From NCBI GenBank assembly GCA_039583875.1, contig CM077167.1, positions 153,157,010-153,221,009 of the forward strand: a DNA stretch of 64,000 bases. The letters run 5' to 3'. A program made the position numbers and the translations under genes. Within the stretch, counting starts at the first letter, position 1, and each line of letters opens with the position of its first letter. A model generated the notes under the pieces. The model had not been told where the DNA came from. It made no database searches and saw only the letters and a program-made list of their open reading frames with translations. Shown here in pieces: positions 12,208-23,113 of the stretch. Source of the stretch: Platanthera guangdongensis (taxonomy: Eukaryota; Streptophyta; Magnoliopsida; Asparagales; Orchidaceae).

Positions 12208-13113
12208 TGAAAGATAATAGTTGCCTACCTAAATCACCTAGAGGGGGGTGAATAGATGAGTTGTGTGTCTATTGTGGAATAAACAAAACTCAGAACAAAG
12301 TACAGATCAATCTACCAAATTATCACAGACGAGACAAGATTTATAGTGGTTCCCCGATCTTGGGTACATCCACTTTCCCTCACCGATCTAGTAATATACT
12401 AGGCTCGGCTAATCCACTATCTCGGATTGAAAATCAATCCTACCCTCGGAACAAAGTTCCTACAATCTCAATCCAACCAACTGGATCTACAACTCGGAAG
12501 CCAAAACTTCCTACAAGAATGAAAATTGTTTTAGAAAATACAAAGAATGATTTCTCTGTCAGATCTGCAGGTAAGCAACCAGGATCTTCTTCTTGTAAGC
12601 TTTGCGGAACTTTCAGAAAGATGAAGAAAATCGCGGCAACAGATCTGGATTCTTCTTTGTCTTAAACGGTCGGAAAGAGGACACAGTTGTCTTTTGTCTC
12701 GACACTGCTTGTATAGAGTGTACCGACACTTGTCCTTAGTGTCGACACAACTTCTCTTTGTCTCGACACAACTTGTGCAGTGTGTGTCGACACTTGTCCT
12801 GAGTGTCAACACATTTGTTTTCTTGTATCATAGTGTTGACCAAAGTCCTGGGTGTCGACATAACTTTCTCCTTGACTCAGCTCTTCTTTTTTATCTGTGT
12901 CGACACTAGTCCTGAGTGTCGACACAACTTTCTCCTTGTCTCAGCACATCCTTGACAAAGGTGTCAACACTTGTCTACTGTCTCGACACTTTTGTACTTA
13001 GCTTTATTTGCCTGTACACATGAACTTAACATTAATCATATACAACTATGTGTATATCATTGAACTGAAAGAGCTTCTTCAAATCAAGTACATTGTGACT
13101 AATGTACCCAACA
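12208..13113 (-). repeat. hybrid LTR: U5/R of A joined to U3 of B
   Basis: The left part (12208 to about 12680) matches A's 3' LTR. From about 12681 to 13113 the sequence is unrelated to A's U3 and instead carries GTGTCGACAC-type repeats like E2. The right end ACCCAACA is followed by ATCTGCCACTATTTTGAG, a slightly degraded PPT belonging to B. So the LTR serves at once as A's 5' LTR (PBS on its left) and B's 3' LTR (PPT on its right). Confidence 0.8.
12690..13000. repeat. TGTCGACAC repeat array in B's U3
   Basis: Irregularly spaced copies of (G)TGTCGACAC or the half-decayed TCTCGACAC/TGTCAACAC, separated by about 15-40 bp. Same motif class as in the E2 LTRs (26276-26850 and 48840-49400). The short ORFs here rich in VDT, CRH or STQ are only translations of the repeat. 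Confidence 0.85.
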
Positions 13114-13418
13114 ATCTGCCACTATTTTGAGAAGTCATAACCCTAATTCAATGATATATAACATGATATCAAAAATATATTATGATAAAAATATTTAAAA
13201 GTACAGTGCAGTACAATATGTGAAATACCATAGAAAAAACACATATTTAAAATCAATAATGCTGAATTAGAAAATAAGGCAAGCAATTGTAGTCAAAATT
13301 AATAGCACAAGAATTACTGAGTAAACTAAAATTAATTAATTGTTTATCACAAGGTTTACTGCTAGAAGCTCTATAGTTACAGATCAAGGTTTTTATGGAA
13401 TTTAAAACTAAGAACATT

Positions 13419-14498
13419 CTATGGCAGCTCTGGCTCTTTGATGATTATGCCTTTTCGAGATTGAATCTTTGCTTTCACCTCAGGCACCTTGTCATCATTA
13501 ACCTTCTTTCCTTTGTCATCCGTAGCTCTAGCTTTTGCAATGGCTTCTTCTTTCAGCCCTTGTCTTTCAAAATAATGGTATGGTTTTGGAAAGTATTTAC
13601 TGGGCTCAATTGACTTAGCAGGTAGCTTTCCTTTCTTCAGATCATGTCTGAACTTCTGGATAACTTCTTGCAGCTTTAAATGTTTGGCCCATTCCTGTTC
13701 AGAATTCCATTTACCTTTATCTATCACATTTGTATTTATTGCCTTCGATGCAGTGAGAATTATTGATCTGGAGGTTGGGCTCCACCGCTCAAAATTTGGT
13801 CTAGCCTCAGCTTGTTCTCTGAACCTTTTCTTTGAAAGTTGTGCATCTTCTTTTAAGCATAACCGATTCAGGCATATCCACGTTTTCACATATAACATTT
13901 TGAACTAATGGTGGAGAACTGTACATGTGAGAGACAACTGCTTGGATAGTCTCAAAGGTAGCTTATGTTGCAGGATTGTATATGGTTTGCTCATCAGCAT
14001 GAGTACCAGTGGCATGAGGTACTTCAAGGTGAGGTGGTTGACAACCAGACTCAACAATCTGATCTCCATCATACCATAAGGGAGGAAAGCCTAAAGTGTC
14101 TGATATTGTTGGATATCCAGGTAGCATGTTCAGAACTTTCTCTTATCATTTCCATCTCCCCCTTTATGACTTCTCTTTCAACATGATCCCTTAGATCATT
14201 CTTGTGAAATCTGACTTGTCCATCTAAGTAATTGATACCTGAATTGACATTATTCTTTACTTTCAGTAAATTTTTGTACAAATCTCTGTCAGATTCTTTA
14301 ATATCTTTAAACAAGGAGGATGAATGGTTTGGCATCTGAGTTTCTATGGCCTTTGTAGCGGCAGCTAATTTGTTGTCTAATTCAGTAGTCTGATCAGTCA
14401 GTTTAACCATTGTCTCTGTATGCAGGGCAGTCATGTTTTCATCCAAAATTCTCCGATTTTGAAGGACATACCCTTATTTGACAACCATATCATCTGCA
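13419..14498 (-). pseudogene. aORF of B, C-terminal part
   Basis: Two open stretches (14069-14446 and 13419-13898), separated by stops and a frame change. The first is coiled-coil-like and aligns with E2's aORF: YLDGQVRFHKNDLRDHVEREVIKGE here, FIDEQIRFQKDDLRDHVAREVIKGE in E2 (compare in parts). The second has the conserved tail: RWSPTSRSIILTA, then YFPKPYHYFERQ, ending KEPELP at a stop at 13419. The right edge is the D insertion site. Function unknown; a structural or coiled-coil scaffold role would be a guess. Confidence 0.7.
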
Positions 14499-14503
14499 GT
14501 TGT

Positions 14504-15380
14504 TGATGGTTAAAACTCACGGCGCCCGGCGGGTTTATTTTTGGAAAAGCGGATGGTTTTATTTTGGAAGGATGGGGCACACAGATTTATTATCTATAAA
14601 AAAGTGGAAACCGAGTTTTAACGAAAGGAGGCAAGTGCACCTATTGCGTGTAGTACATGATATTCCAGTGAGGAATATCGGGTCGTATTATTCTCGGGGA
14701 CGGGTTGATTATTTTTACTCTTCCATAGAGGGGATTATTATTTTACCGATTATAACTTGTCGGGTTATTATTTATATATATATAACAGAAAATAAACATT
14801 TAAAAAGGAGCCGATGAAGAAATAGCACATCGGTATCAAATTGAAATTGAACTAAAATAGCTTTTAATAAAAAGAGATCCAAAATTTCAAATTAATTAAG
14901 GCGGAGACTTGGTCATGGAGGTTCCACAAAAATGAGCTCACCTATCTCTAGGACTATCGCTCACCTGAACATTAAGACTATTCGACCGGGCTCTCATTCG
15001 ACGAATGATTCCTCTTAATGACAGCATTATGCTAAGAACCCCGCTAATGAGTGGGGAACCCAATCCCGTAGAATTCCACGCCTCCTCTCTTGCGGGTTAG
15101 TGCGGAACTCCCTTTACCCAGGGGTGATAGGTCCATACACACGACCTCTCGGCTAGCTAGCATTTGGTCTACGGAAATAGAGCTCACACATCGATATGTG
15201 GTTCTACGCATCGTAAACTCGGAGTAAACCTTAAGTAATTTAATTACTGAGAAAAAGAGGACCTTTAACTATTTAAAGCGATTTTATATGTCCCAATGCT
15301 CTTCGATATTGAGGGCTAAGAGCGGTTAGCCACTTATCGGAATGGGGATGGCTTTTGGAAAGCAATCCATAATTGAAAGG
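14504..15380. other. left part of D, no gene seen
   Basis: No usable ORF and no RNA gene recognised. AT-rich (14740-14900), then a mixed stretch (14900-15270) with clusters of stop codons in all frames. A TATATATATAAC stretch is at about 14773-14784. It leads into the palindrome-bearing repeat block. Confidence 0.6.
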
Positions 15381-15633
15381 TACAAGTCCTACTCAAACGA
15401 GTAGGCGGGGAATGAAACAGTAAAAGAAAGCAGTAAAGGAAAGTAGTAAAGAAAGCAGTAAAACTGCGAGTCCTACTCAGATTGTAGGTAGGAAATAAAA
15501 GCGATAAAATTGCCAGTCCTACTCAAATGAGTAGACGTGAAATGAAAGCAGTAAAATTTATAAGTCCTCATCAAACGAGTAGGAGGGAAATGACAAGTCC
15601 TACTCAAATAAGTAGGCGGGAAATGAAAGCAAT
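15380..15633. repeat. tandem repeat of TCCTACTCAAACGAGTAGG in D, continuing at 24789-24890
   Basis: Six or more copies of an imperfect palindrome (CTACTC...GAGTAG) followed by GCGGGAAATGAAAGCAGTAAAA. Period about 45-70 bp, with internal AAAGCAGTAAA sub-repeats. E1 interrupts the array at AAAAT; it resumes at 24789 (AGTACTACTCAAATGAGTAGG). Confidence 0.85.
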
Positions 15634-15638
15634 AAAAT

Positions 15639-17276
15639 TGTTGGGTATTGTTTCCATAACGTACATGATTTGAAGAAGCCCCTGAACAAGCTAAGGTAAA
15701 TAGACAATGTTTTTGACAAATTATTTCAAGTTGTGCTTGCAGTTATTCCACGCTAAGTGCACACCAATGTCAGGGTGCAGTAGGTCAATATACACGGGTC
15801 TGCACGACGTAATCCCTCGTTGAGCAGATCAGTGTGTTGGCCTACGTGTACTCTCTCTATTGGAGTGCACTTACTTTCAAGCACAGGGCTGTAACTATGC
15901 AGGAGCAAGGATGGGTCAAGGAGCACTTCATGGGTGGAAAGACGAAAATTCGTCTAAGTGTAAATCGCCGAGAATCACCAAGTGATTCTCGCCGATTCGT
16001 CGAGAATCAGTGGTTGATTCTCGCCGAATTCGATCCAGCCACGTCTAAGCAAGCACCTCTGCTTCTAAGTAAGAATCGACGAGAATCACCAAGTGATTCT
16101 CGCCGATTCGGAGAGAATCACTAGTGATTCTCGTCGAATCGTCGAGAATCACTGGTTGATTCTCGCCGTCTCGACCTGGCCTAAAGTAATGCGTGCAACC
16201 AAGGAAAATTCGACGAGAATCATCTTTGATTCTCGCCGAATCGTCGAGAATCACCTTTGATTCTCGATGACTCGGCGAGATTCACTTTCGATTCTCACCG
16301 ATTTTGACTTGGCGATTTTCTGGAACTTCCTGAACCGGATTCTGCCGCTGTCAATATTCTGGACCGGGATTTAGGGATTCTTCTTGTGGGTCCCACAACG
16401 GTCTTATTCAAGTTGTCTACAGTATATATATACGGGTATTTTGAACGGAATGATATACAGAAAAGAAGTCGAGCTCGATCTAACCCTAAAATCGCGAAAC
16501 TGCTCCGCCGCCTCCGTCGCCGCTCGCGCTAGTTGGGCCCCGCTGTTGATCGCGTTTCTTCCTGATCTCCGGCGACAGAAGCTTAGCCAATCTTAGAGTC
16601 TCACGCGTCTATCCAGAGATCCCTTGTCTCTCGATTTGTTGATCGGGAAAAACTTCCCCGTCCGAATCGATCGAGACGACCGATCCTCGTGTGACCGTTG
16701 GTAGACCTAGCTAGCTTCGCAATGAAGTTTGGATCTCCAAGTACAGCAGCCGCACCATCGTTGCCGCCGATCCCGAACCTAGCCGCCGCCCATCTTGCCG
16801 CCGCCGGTTCCGGGGAGATCCTCTCCAAGAGAGATCTAAGGTTGTGGACACCTTGTGGACGTCAAGAACTCGTCGTCAACAAAGTGGGACATCTTAGTCT
16901 CCAAATGAAGTTTATATCTCGTGTACATTCCATTTTACTTTTGTTGTAAAGGAACGTTGGTTCCTAGTTGTAAGGGTTGGGTGCAACCCGGTTTGTGGGA
17001 GTGTTGACTCCTACGTGTGGAAGGGTTCCTTCCGATAGTGCAAGGATTGGATTTCAATCCTGTTGGAGAAGTGACCGAGTCATCTCTTGTTGGGAGATAG
17101 GTCGAAGGGGGAAAGTGGATGTACCCAAGTCGGGGAACCACTATAAATTGTCTGTGTATTCTGTGTGCTGTGCCGTTTATTTTTATTGTGCAGGTACAAT
17201 CTTAAATTCCGCAAAAACGCTGCACGTCACCTATCCCCCCCATAGGTGAAGCTAGTTGACACTAGGTGGACTTTCA
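15639..17276 (+). repeat. 5' LTR of E1 (1638 bp)
   Basis: TGTTGGGTATTG...GGACTTTCA. U3 contains repeats of the type CGAGAATCACNNGTGATTCTCG (about 15965-16310). A TATATATATACGGG TATA-like site lies near 16425-16438. A CpG-rich stretch of CCGCCG/GCCGCC repeats (about 16500-16830) follows. U5 ends in a CCCCCC tract and GACACTAGGTGGACTTTCA. Confidence 0.92.
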
Positions 17277-17278
17277 AG

Positions 17279-17294
17279 TGGTATCAAAGCGAGG
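17279..17294 (+). other. primer-binding site of E1
   Basis: TGGTATCAAAGCGAGG, two bases after the LTR end. Same as in A and E3. Confidence 0.88.
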
Positions 17295-17339
17295 TTACTC
17301 ATCAAAAAGGTTAACACCTTGAGTTGAATCCTGCCGCCA

Positions 17340-19648
17340 ATGTCAAGAAGAAGACAAACATCTACTATGGACGGGCTCAAGTTCAGTGGCAAGATCCCCG
17401 TGTGCACCAGGCTCAACTTTCCTATCTGGAAGGAAAGGATCAGATTCTACATGGAGGCAGTTGATCCCGACTCTTCATGATCGTGGAGGAGGGACCTTAT
17501 GTCCCCACTAAGGCATCCACCATTGATCCTACCCAGAAAGTGCCAAAGAAACTTTCTGAAATGGACAAGGACGAGATGGTGCTAGTAGGACTTGACAAGA
17601 AGGCGCGAAACATTCTAGTCAGCGCGGTTGATGACTCAATGATGCAAAATTTCAGCAACTGCAGGACAGCACAGGAGATCTGGCAGTGCCTGATCATCCT
17701 AATGGAGGGCACGAATGAAGTGAGGGATGATCGGAGATCCCTCCTGAACCAGAAATATGAGGCCTTCAGACAAGGGCCTAAGGAAGAGATCGGAGTCACC
17801 TACGAGAACTTCCTCAAGATTGTCAACGCCCTCAAAGGATACGGAAGAGTGTTCACCAATGGTGAACTCAATGATAAATTCCTTAGGTCCCTTACTAAGG
17901 AATGGGACACAAAGATCTGCGCCATCCGAGAGTTTGGCAGACTAGCTGAAACAGACCCGCAAATCCTGTTTGGGAAGCTGATGTCCTATGAGCTTCAGCT
18001 GAACACCAGGAAAGCAGAAGAAGAAGCAGAGAAGGCTGCAGCCAAGGAAAAGACTGTGGCTCTAAAAGCCAGTCACTCCAGAAAAGGCAAGGGTGAGGTT
18101 TCATACCGTGCCAGGAAAAAGGATGAGGAGGAGGACTCCGAGCCATGCTCCTCCAGCTCAGAGCTGTCGGAGGAGGATTTCTCCCTCATCACTCGAGAGT
18201 TCAAGAAGTTCCTCAAGATGAGGAATCAAAGAAAGAGAGGCGGCTTCTCCTCCAGGCATCAGAAGAAAAATTACTCTTCTGACAGGTATGCTTCTAGACC
18301 GAACAAACATCGCTCCTCTGAAATTATTTGCTTTGGATGCAATAAGCCAGGACACGTCGTGGCCGACTGCTATCAAGGCAAGAGAGAAAAAGGGAAAGAA
18401 GAGGAGCACAAATCTTCGAGAGATAAGAAGAAAGAGCGGAGCTACATCGCCAGAAGGCCAAAGACACTAAGTGAGTCTGATTCCTCAGACTCTAGTGATG
18501 ATGACGAAGCCTACTTCGGGCTGGTGGGTCGCTCCGACTCGGAAGGAGAATGTCCCCCATTTACTGGGAAGGTAAAAGCTCACACCCCTCTCTCCGACTC
18601 TGACTCTGATCCTGAGTCTCAGGATGATGAACCTGAGGATAGCCTTTCGGCCCGTGAAGCTGAGCTCCTCGAGAAGTATGAGCTTCTGCTCAACACCTTC
18701 GAGGAGTGTCGTAAGAGACTGAAGGCTGAGAAGAAGGAAGTGAAATTCCTTAAGGATGAGTGTGTATCCCTAAGGGAAGAGGTCACTAGCTTGATTTCTC
18801 TCCGACAGGAGCACCTTGACCTGATGTCAAAGCATTCAGAATCTTTAAAGCTCCTTGATCTTAAGCAGGAGGAAGTCGACAGGTTGGAAGAAAAACTTGC
18901 GGCAGAAAGGAAGATCGTCAAGAGCTTCTCTATGCCAAAAACAGTTCTTCCAGTCGTTGATACCTTCTCTGCTCAGGCCAAAGGAGCCGGCTTGGGGCAT
19001 GTAGGGGCATCTGGTTCCTCATCCAGGAGAAACAGGAACCAGAGGAAGAATAAGGCCGCCAAGAAGGCCTCTGCTGATGAGAAGGGTAAGGCTCCTCTTA
19101 GTCCTGTTGCGTTCAGAAAGCTTAGCTTTCCTTGCAACCAACATGACTTTTTATCGACCTTTGGTCATCATTTCCGGCCCTCGGTTGCAAAGCCCAAGAG
19201 CCGATATGATGGTTGGACCTTTCCCCAGAACTTCGGTGAGAGTGCCCTCAAGGCACCTTATGAGGAAATCCACATGGGAAATTATGGTCAATTCTCTAGC
19301 GGCCATAATGGAAAGCAGGCACCAAAAGCCAAGCCTGTTGTACAGAAGGTGACGAAGTCATGTGACTGCTGTCACCATGAGGCCTCCTCCTCCAGATCCA
19401 AGTCCCCAGCTGTACCCACCATTCCAAGGGTAAGGAAGGAGCCTAGGAAGAGGTACAACAGATTCGACTGTTGGTGCTGTGGCAAAGTCGGTCACTTTGC
19501 CGTGGATTGTTGGTTTAATCCAAGGTATTACGAGACTCCCTATGTTAGCACTGCGAGGCCGACCACTCGTAGGGTTAACCAACCGAGGGGGAGTGTGCTA
19601 ACCAGGAATCTAGGACCCAAGTTCGATTGGGTTCCTAAGGCAAATTAA
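17340..19648 (+). pseudogene. gag of E1 (one frameshift)
   Basis: Starts at ATG 17340, 46 nt after the PBS. A one-base deletion near 17470 (before FMIVEEGPY) shifts the frame; from 17477 it is open for 723 codons. Capsid-like N-terminus (AVDDSMMQNFSNCRTAQEIW, RRSLLNQKYEAFRQG). First CCHC CFGCNKPGHVVADC at about 18331-18372, acidic Ser-rich block (SESDSSDSSDDDEAYFGL), coiled coil (about residues 390-490 of the open part), Lys-rich basic region, second CCHC CWCCGKVGHFAVDCW at about 19471-19515. Ends FDWVPKAN-TAA. Binds and packages element RNA into particles, by family. The best-preserved Gag in the window. Confidence 0.9.
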
Positions 19649-19661
19649 TTTTGTTTTGCAG
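19646..19661 (+). promoter_or_regulatory. gag stop followed by splice-acceptor-like tract
   Basis: TAA then TTTTGTTTTGCAG|G, a good match to a plant 3' splice site, directly before the protease frame. The same arrangement occurs in E2 (29960-29974), E3 (40591-40573), F (near 56924-56909), B and C. Whether it is used is unknown; no matching donor was identified. Confidence 0.45.
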
Positions 19662-20914
19662 GAATGTCCAAAGGCCGCCAAAACGCCGATCTGGTATTTG
19701 GACAGTGGATGCTCCCGGCATATGACTGGGACAAGAAGCCTGCTGCGTGATTACACTCCAGTCGAGAATGGATCCAAAGTCATCTTTGGAGGGTCAGATC
19801 GAGGAGTCACCAGAGGTTACGGTATGATTTTCAACGGTATAATCTCTATCACCGACATGGCTTATGTTGAAGGGTTAAATCATAACCTGATCAGTGTAAG
19901 TCAGTTATGTGATAAAGGTTATGACGTTAAGTTCTGCAAGGATAAATGTCTAATAATTTCACGTACCTCTTCTGAGACGGTATTGTCAGGCATTAGGAGC
20001 AGAAATATCTTCTGCTTAGATTTTCTCAGTATAGATTCAGCTACCCCCGTATGCCTTGTGGCAACAGGCAGTGCATCTCTTTGTGATCAATGGCACAAGA
20101 GATTGGCACATATTAATTTCAAGACAATTAGTATGTTGTTTTCTAAGAACTTAGTAAGGGATGCTCCCAGTATCAAGTGCATCAAAGATAGCCCCTGTCC
20201 TGCATGCCAGATGGGCAAACAGACTCGGGCTACCTTTAAGAGCATCGCAGACAAAGACTCTTCACAATGCCTCTACCTCCTACATATGGACTTGTTTGGT
20301 CCAATGCAAGTTCATAGCTTGGGAGGCAAGTCCTATACGCTAGTAATAGTTGATGATCATTCTCGGTTTACATGGGTGTTCTTTTTGAAACGAAAGTCAA
20401 ATACGTTTGACATTTTCACTAATTTTGTCAAGCAGATTCGGAACGAATTTAACTGCTCAGTGGTCAAAATCAGAAGTGACCATGGAACAGAATTCGAATC
20501 TGGTGCTATGACAGAATTTTGTGAAGAACAAGGTATCTTCCATGAGTTTTCCTCCCCGCGCACTCCTCAGCAAAATGGAGTTGCGGAGAGGAGAAATAGA
20601 ACTCTCAATGAAGCTTGCACGATAATGCTGCAAGATGCTTCTCTCCCAGAATACTTCTGGGCAAAGGCTGTCAATACAGCTTGTCATGTACAAAACCGAG
20701 CCTTGATCAACAAGCATCATCGCAAGATGCCTTACGAGCTACTGAAAGGCAAGAAACCAACCATGTCCTACTTGAGGATTTTTGGTTGCAGTGCTATGTA
20801 CTGAATATTGGAAAGTACCCGCGTACTAAATTTGGTGAAAAATGCTTTGAAGGCATATTCATGGGCTATAGTTCCCACAGTCGGGCGTACAGGGTCTTCA
20901 ATAAGAAACCCTAG
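19656..20914 (+). pseudogene. protease-integrase of E1
   Basis: Open in the +1 frame relative to gag. The protease has WYLDSGCSRHMTG (catalytic DSG). Integrase: HKRLAHINFKT and CPACQMGKQ (zinc-binding HHCC), then DDE residues in MDLFGP (about 20287), SDHGTEF (about 20476) and NGVAERRNRT (about 20578), so catalytic residues are intact. A frameshift near 20780-20790 (after LRIFGC) moves to a third frame, which runs to a stop at 20912-20914 after YRVFNKKP. Cleaves Gag-Pol and inserts cDNA, by family. The two breaks make it inactive as printed. Confidence 0.88.
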
Positions 20915-22822
20915 TGGTAGAAGAATCAATAAATGTTGTATTTGATGAAGGAAGCTTGCTTAACAGCAATTCTTCCAGTGGTATTCTTGAAGATGCAGGT
21001 GCACGACTTGAACAGCTGAGTCTGGATGAGACTGCTAAAGATGACACTCCTAAGTACGTCAAAGTTTCCACATCCACGTCATCTGAAAATGTTGAAGATC
21101 CAAATGGAACCAATCTCTTAGAAGAAAGAGAAGCCCAAGAAGTAGTCGAAGCTCCAGACGCCAGACTTCTAGAGCTCCGGCACGTGAGGGATCATCCTAG
21201 AGATCAGATCATCGGAGATCCTCGTGTCGGTGTCAGAACTCGAAGAGGTACTATTAACGAAGTTTTGCATCTTAGCTTCCTGTCACAGGTTGAGCTAAAG
21301 AAGTTCGACGAGGCGAACAAGGACGCGGCATGGATTCTGGCCATGCAAGATGAACTACATCAATTCGAACGTTGCAACGTTTGGACGCTAGTTCCCAGAC
21401 CATACAAGCAGAATGTGATTGGCACCAAGTGGATCATCAGAAACAAGCTGGATGAACATGGTGTCATCATAAAGAACAAGGCAAGGCTGGTGGCTCAAGG
21501 CTACAGACAGGAGGAGGGGATTGACTTCGACCAGACCTTCGCACCAGTAGCAAGGCTCGAGGCAATCAGATTGTTCCTGGCGTACGCTTCGCACAAAGGA
21601 TTCACAGTTTATCAAATGGACGTGAAATCAGCATTCCTGAACGGAGACCTGAAAGAGGAAGTATACGTCGCTCAACCCCCAGGTTTTGTCGATCCTACTT
21701 TTCCCAATCATGTTTATTTTCTTAATAAAGCGTTATATGGGTTAAAACAAGCTCCACGAGCTTGGTATGAGACTTTATCTAGTTTTCTTCTTGAGAACAA
21801 GTTCTCTAGAGGTAAAATAGATAAAACATTGTTTCTCAGGGAAGTCAAAGGCAAGATTTTGCTGGTGCAAATCTATGTCGATGACATAATATTCGGCTCA
21901 ACGGACAACAATCTTTGCAAAAAGTTTTCTAAACTTATGCAAGGAAAGTTTGAAATGAGCAGTATGGGAGAGCTCAAGTATTTCTTGGGACTTCAAGTGA
22001 AACAGTTTGAGGATGGAATCTTCATCTCTCAGACGAAGTTCACAAATGAACTCCTTAAGAAATTCGGTATGGAGAATGCAATCCTCTATGAGGACTCCAA
22101 TGGGCTCCACTATGTCTCTGGATAAGGATGAGAAAGGTAAACCTTTCGATGAAACCAAATACAGAAGCATCATTGGATCCCTGCTCTACCTTACTGCCAG
22201 TAGACCGGATATTATGTTCTCCACATGTGTCTATGCCCGATATCAGGTGAATACTAAGGAATCTCACTATGTCACTGCAAAGCGAATTCTAAGATATCTT
22301 AAAGGTACTCCTAATCTTGGCTTGTGGTACCCGAGAAACAATGATGTCGAGCTAATAGTCTTTTCAGATGCTGATTTTGCATGGAGTAGGGATGACAGGA
22401 AAAGCACCTCCGGGACGTGTCAATTCCTCGGCAGGAGGCTTATCTCATGGAACAACAAGAAACAGAATTGTGTTGCAACCTCCACAGTAGAATCTGAGTA
22501 CATCTCGGCGGGCAGCTGTTGCGCACAACTCCTATGGATCAGAAACCAGTTAGCTGACTACGACCTTCAGTTCAAGGAAGTTCCCATGTACTGCGACTCT
22601 TCCAGTGCGATCGCAATTGCCAACAACCCGGTATCGCACAGCAGAACGAAGCACATTGAAGTGCGATACCACTTCATTCGGGAGCACGTGGAGAACAAGG
22701 ACATTTCTCTCTGTTATGTCCCCACGGACAAGCAGATTGCTGACATATTCACAAAGCCCTTAGACGAGGCCAAGTTCAGTCTTTTCAAGACTGAACTGGG
22801 GATGCAAAATTATGAGGGATGA
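20914..22822 (+). pseudogene. reverse transcriptase-RNase H of E1
   Basis: An open frame from 20914 holds an acidic hinge, then [54 protein letters not shown], catalytic YVDD (21874-21885) and [14 protein letters not shown] frameshift near 22080 (after KFGMENA) moves to the frame that continues to 22822, with RNase H motifs [51 protein letters not shown] and KTELGM. Catalytic residues look intact; the defect is the frame breaks. Confidence 0.88.
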
Positions 22823-23113
22823 AGACTACAGAAGCTCCAGGCAGGCGCAAGAACAGAGGGGGAGCAAGATACTCAAGTATGAGCACAGGAGCACGAACTG
22901 AGGGGGAGCACGGGGTCAAATGCTACAGACCCCGATTTGTAGAAGCCGAAAAGGGGGAGATTACCCTCTCGGCTACGGCTAAGGTGGCTCCACGCTTGCT
23001 CTCAAGAAATTGGTACTGGTCATATAACTCAATTTCAAGTTTATGATTTTCATTCCTATACGCTTTATTCACCTTAGCTTGTAGGGTTTAGGCTTCTTCA
23101 AATAGGGGGAGAT
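22823..23113 (+). other. multiple polypurine tracts of E1
   Basis: No ORF of substance. Four purine tracts: GAGGGGGAG at 22856-22864 and 22900-22908, GAAAAGGGGGAGA at 22948-22960, and AATAGGGGGAGA at 23101-23112 next to the 3' LTR. Repeated PPTs are a known Sirevirus trait. There is no aORF here. Confidence 0.8.

Larger units (their letters stand above)
1840..13113 (-). mobile_element. A: copia/Sirevirus-like LTR element with aORF and a hybrid 5' LTR
   Basis: Minus-strand element in the order LTR (12208-13113), PBS, gag, pol, aORF, PPT, LTR (1840-3800). Both LTRs start and end TG...CA in element orientation. The U5/R parts (1840 to about 2355 and 12208 to about 12680) are about 95% alike by eye, apart from a roughly 40-bp indel. 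The U3 parts are unrelated: CTACTCGAGTAG array on the left, GTCGAC array on the right. No matching TSD exists: GCCTA lies left of 1840, and B's PPT sequence follows 13113. I infer recombination between A's 5' LTR and B's 3' LTR. All ORFs are interrupted, so A is defunct. Confidence 0.85.

Noticed and set aside
14900..15270. Possible rRNA or structural RNA in the compact mixed-sequence block of D
   Set aside because: No recognisable rRNA motifs; it lies within a TSD-bounded LTR-like unit.
16045..17141. Small ORFs inside the E1 and F LTRs (also 23552-24721, 51928-52675, 58712-59467)
   Set aside because: They lie in U3/R/U5 and repeat identically in each LTR copy without protein-like features beyond Arg-rich CGG translations.
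17279..17294. tRNA gene fragments at TGGTATCA sites
   Set aside because: Only the 3' acceptor complement is present next to LTR ends; these are primer-binding sites.
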